Source of the DNA: CAKKQX01 sp046313915 | GTDB lineage: Bacteria; Pseudomonadota; Gammaproteobacteria; Burkholderiales; SG8-41 | NCBI GenBank assembly: GCA_046313915.1 | Contig: JBKBXX010000018.1 | Coordinates: 1-36,952 of the forward strand | Reading direction: 5' to 3' | DNA: 36,952 bases | In this document: in pieces, positions 34,996 to 36,952 of the stretch | How positions within the stretch are numbered: position 1 is the first letter of the stretch | Layout of the letters: every line of letters starts with the position of its first letter | The notes under the pieces: model-generated | Databases searched by the model: none | Told to the model about the DNA's origin: nothing | The model's input: only the letters and a program-made list of their open reading frames with translations | Made by a program: the position numbers and the translations under genes

Positions 34996-35187
34996 ATGCG
35001 TAACTCGTTGTTTATAATAGAATTATTTTGCCTGTTTGGCGTCGGGGCCGCGGACTACCCGAGCCGCCCCCTACGCACGGTGGTGGCTTACGCCGCTGGC
35101 GGAACCACCGATTTCACCAAGTTCCTTGCCACGGAAATCGCGAGCCGGACCCGGCTGGCCCAAGCCGGCAATATCAGGGCGGGATAG
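34996..35187 (+). pseudogene. remnant of a third Bug-type receptor
   Basis: A 63-codon frame with a signal-peptide-like start (R-N-S-L-F-I-I-E-L-F), then A-D-Y-P-S-R-P-L-R-T-V-V-A-Y-A-A-G-G-T-T-D-F, the unmistakable Bug N-terminus. It continues to about residue 50 and then ends as A-Q-A-G-N-I-R-A-G and a stop. Most of the gene (about 260 residues) is missing, as if an internal deletion joined early and late parts. The stop is two bases before the lyase start. A TATAAT hexamer (35013-35018) lies inside the frame and might drive the lyase. It is unlikely to make a functional receptor. Confidence 0.65.
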
Positions 35188-35189
35188 CG

Positions 35190-36644
35190 ATGAGCGGTTC
35201 TGCACCCGCTGCCCCGGACCTCAACGCGGTTTTTCGCGGCGGCGGGCGCTCGATCGAATTTCTCGACCGGATCAACAAGGCGTCGCTCGTGATGCTGGAG
35301 GAAACGGGGATCGTGCCGCGTCCGCTTGCCGCGCGAATCGCGGCCGGCATCGCGCAACTGATCGAGCAGGAACGCACGGGCGGCATACCGCCGCGCTCCG
35401 GCGCCGATTACCTCGACTACGAACCGCGGCTCACCGCCATCGTCGGCGCCGACGCCTCGCGGCTGCATAGCGGCAGAAGCCGCCAGGACATCGCGGCGGC
35501 GATCGCGCGCATGAATCTGCGCGACGGACTGCTCAGGACATTCGAAGCGCTAGCCATTGCGCGCGAGAAGCTCGTTACCGTCGCGGGCCGGCACGTGGAG
35601 ACCATCGTTCCGGCCTACACCCACGGCGTGCAGGCGCAGCCCACGACTTTCGCACATTATCTGCACGCGCTGGCGGCGGCGCTGGGCCGCGAAAGCGAGC
35701 GGCTCAGGCACGCGTATCAACGCGTCAACCGCAGTCCGCTGGGCGCTGCCGTGCTCGCCACGTCGAGCTTTGCGCTCGACCGCGAGCGTCTCGCCGCGCT
35801 GCTGGGTTTCGAGGGGCTCATCGAGAACGCGTACGATGCGAACCATCTTGCGCCGGTGGACAGCGCGCTCGACGCTGCCGGCGCGCTGGCGATTGCCGCG
35901 GTGCAGATCGGCCAGTTTGCGCAGGACATCCATGCGCAATACGCCGAACCCGCGCCATGGCTGATGCTGGCGGCGGGTGAACTCACGGGGGTGAGCAGCA
36001 TCATGCCGCAGAAGCGCAATCCCGCCGCGCTGGAACAGCTGCGGGCGCAGGCGAGTCTGATGCTCGGCGAGATGCAAACGGTGTTCCTGCTCGCCCACAA
36101 CAACCGCACCGGCACGTTCGACTATCGCATGTACGATCCCGTGCCGTGCGGCAGGCCCTTGCAGGTGTTCAAACTGCTGCAGCAGGTCATCGAGGGCATC
36201 GTGGTCGACCCGCAGCGCGCGCTGGCCGAAGTCGATGCGGATTATTCGACCACGACCGAAATCGCCGACGCGCTGCTGCAGAAAGCCGATGTGCCTTTTC
36301 GCGTGGGCCACCATTTTGCATCGCGGCTCGCCGACTACGGCCGCGGCAAAAAGCTCGAGCTGCGCGAAATCCCGTATGCGGAAGTCGCGCGTCTCTACGA
36401 GGAGGATACCGCACAGGCTTTCCCGCTCGGCGAAGCCGATTTCCGCAAGATCATCAGCGCCGAATACATGGTGTTCGGCCGTAAAGGCCGCGGCGGGCCG
36501 CAGCCCGCCGAGATGAACCGCATGCTGGCGGAAGAACGCGACGGCATCGGCGCCGATTTCGCCTGGCTCGAGGAACGCAGCGGCCGGCTGGCGCAAGCCG
36601 ACGCGGTGCTCGAACGGGCTTTCGCCGCGCTTGCGGAAAAATAG
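35190..36644 (+). CDS. argininosuccinate-lyase-like enzyme
   Basis: A 484-residue member of the aspartase/fumarase superfamily, closest by motifs to argininosuccinate lyase. L-H-S-G-R-S-R-Q-D (92-100) corresponds to the ArgH L-H-T-G-R-S-R-N-D motif, and the flexible-loop signature G-V-S-S-I-M-P-Q-K-R-N-P (267-278) carries the catalytic serine. Differences from ArgH in these blocks (Q for N, R for K) and the Bug-receptor context suggest another substrate. Relatives of this kind act on N-substituted aspartates (for example EDDS lyase), releasing fumarate; this is inference. ATG at 35190 has AGGGCGGG upstream. Start and stop of neighbours are tight to it, with PaiB-like gene 69 bases downstream. 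Confidence 0.8.
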   Translation: MSGSAPAAPDLNAVFRGGGRSIEFLDRINKASLVMLEETGIVPRPLAARIAAGIAQLIEQERTGGIPPRSGADYLDYEPRLTAIVGADASRLHSGRSRQDIAAAIARMNLRDGLLRTFEALAIAREKLVTVAGRHVETIVPAYTHGVQAQPTTFAHYLHALAAALGRESERLRHAYQRVNRSPLGAAVLATSSFALDRERLAALLGFEGLIENAYDANHLAPVDSALDAAGALAIAAVQIGQFAQDIHAQYAEPAPWLMLAAGELTGVSSIMPQKRNPAALEQLRAQASLMLGEMQTVFLLAHNNRTGTFDYRMYDPVPCGRPLQVFKLLQQVIEGIVVDPQRALAEVDADYSTTTEIADALLQKADVPFRVGHHFASRLADYGRGKKLELREIPYAEVARLYEEDTAQAFPLGEADFRKIISAEYMVFGRKGRGGPQPAEMNRMLAEERDGIGADFAWLEERSGRLAQADAVLERAFAALAEK

Positions 36645-36713
36645 CCGGCTGCCGGCGCGGGGAGCGCCGTGGCCGGGGTATGCTTGCAGTTTTCGACCCG
36701 CCGGAGTGCGCCG

Positions 36714-36952
36714 ATGTATCTGCCATCCCATTTTCGCGAAGACCGCCTCGAAGCGCAGCACGCCCTGATTCGTGCCCATCCTTTGGGCACTTTGATCACC
36801 GCCGGCACCGGCGGCCTGATGGCCAATCTGCTGCCTTTTCTCGTGTATCCGGAGGAAGGCAAGCTCGGCACACTGCGTGCGCATTTGTCGCGAGGCAATC
36901 CGCAGCGGCAGGAGCTGAGCGAAGCGGGTGAATGCCTGGTCGTGTTCCGCGG
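36714..36952 (+). CDS. PaiB-like FMN-binding protein, partial
   Basis: First 79 codons of a gene that runs off the window's right edge. It begins M-Y-L-P-S-H-F-R-E and continues with H-P-L-G-T-L-I-T-A-G-T-G-G-L and G-T-L-R-A-H-L-S-R-G-N-P, which match the PaiB/FMN-binding negative-regulator family (pyridoxamine-oxidase-like fold). Such proteins have been linked to regulation of sporulation or protease genes in Bacillus and are common in proteobacteria as likely flavin enzymes. It follows the lyase gene by 69 bases on the same strand. Confidence 0.8.
   Translation, partial: MYLPSHFREDRLEAQHALIRAHPLGTLITAGTGGLMANLLPFLVYPEEGKLGTLRAHLSRGNPQRQELSEAGECLVVFR

Overview
The window is GC-rich, gene-dense chromosomal DNA that looks like a betaproteobacterium, Burkholderiales-like or a relative. 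This is inferred from several gene types typical of that class: Bug-type solute receptors, a PhaM-type polyhydroxybutyrate granule protein, a DUF3301 protein, a free-standing CobD/CbiB-family membrane protein, an EF-G-like second factor, and an rsgA / pterin dehydratase / M48 protease / orn neighbourhood. No rRNA, tRNA, CRISPR array, phage or transposase gene was found.

Layout. (1) 1-2.4 kb: a DUF302 + KTSC pair, a small secreted orphan, and a two-gene unit on the minus strand whose second gene, a HAD-family phosphatase, is broken by a 4-bp tandem duplication and truncated; a REP-like cloverleaf palindrome follows. (2) 2.4-8.7 kb: an EF-G-like GTPase, a lytic transglycosylase with tandem promoters and a structured leader, phaM, an ACT-domain protein, and a prolyl aminopeptidase / FAH-family operon. 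(3) 8.8-12.8 kb: NADP-malic enzyme (maeB) and fumarase C, with a G-quadruplex-type run between them, closed by a strong bidirectional terminator. (4) 12.8-20.5 kb: housekeeping genes, namely a NUDIX hydrolase, DUF3301, patatin, GreB-like factor, CobD-like protein, and an M48 protease / pterin dehydratase / rsgA cluster divergent from orn. (5) 20.5-28 kb: an HxlR regulator divergent from a cytochrome P460, pgi with a small companion, an lrgA-lrgB-EI24 unit with overlapping starts and stops, an SGNH hydrolase, a cytochrome c-P460 fusion, a GST and a small winged-helix protein. (6) 28-37 kb: accessory genes, namely a DUF1080 lipoprotein, two complete Bug receptors and the remnant of a third, a carboxymuconolactone-decarboxylase-like protein, hemerythrin, an MFS transporter, ygbA-type gene, an ArgH-like lyase, and the start of a PaiB-like flavin protein.

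Most interesting signals. A nitrogen-oxide / low-oxygen theme runs through the right half: two P460 cytochromes, a hemerythrin preceded by an FNR/DNR-type box (9/10), and a ygbA-family gene preceded by another 9/10 box placed so that its transcript may be leaderless. The transglycosylase leader has two tandem hairpins, and the loop of the second is complementary to the Shine-Dalgarno sequence, which could form an H-type pseudoknot switch. The ArgH-like lyase abuts a Bug remnant and an intact Bug receptor, which suggests uptake and cleavage of an N-substituted aspartate-like compound. No single undescribed system is proven here; these are the best leads.
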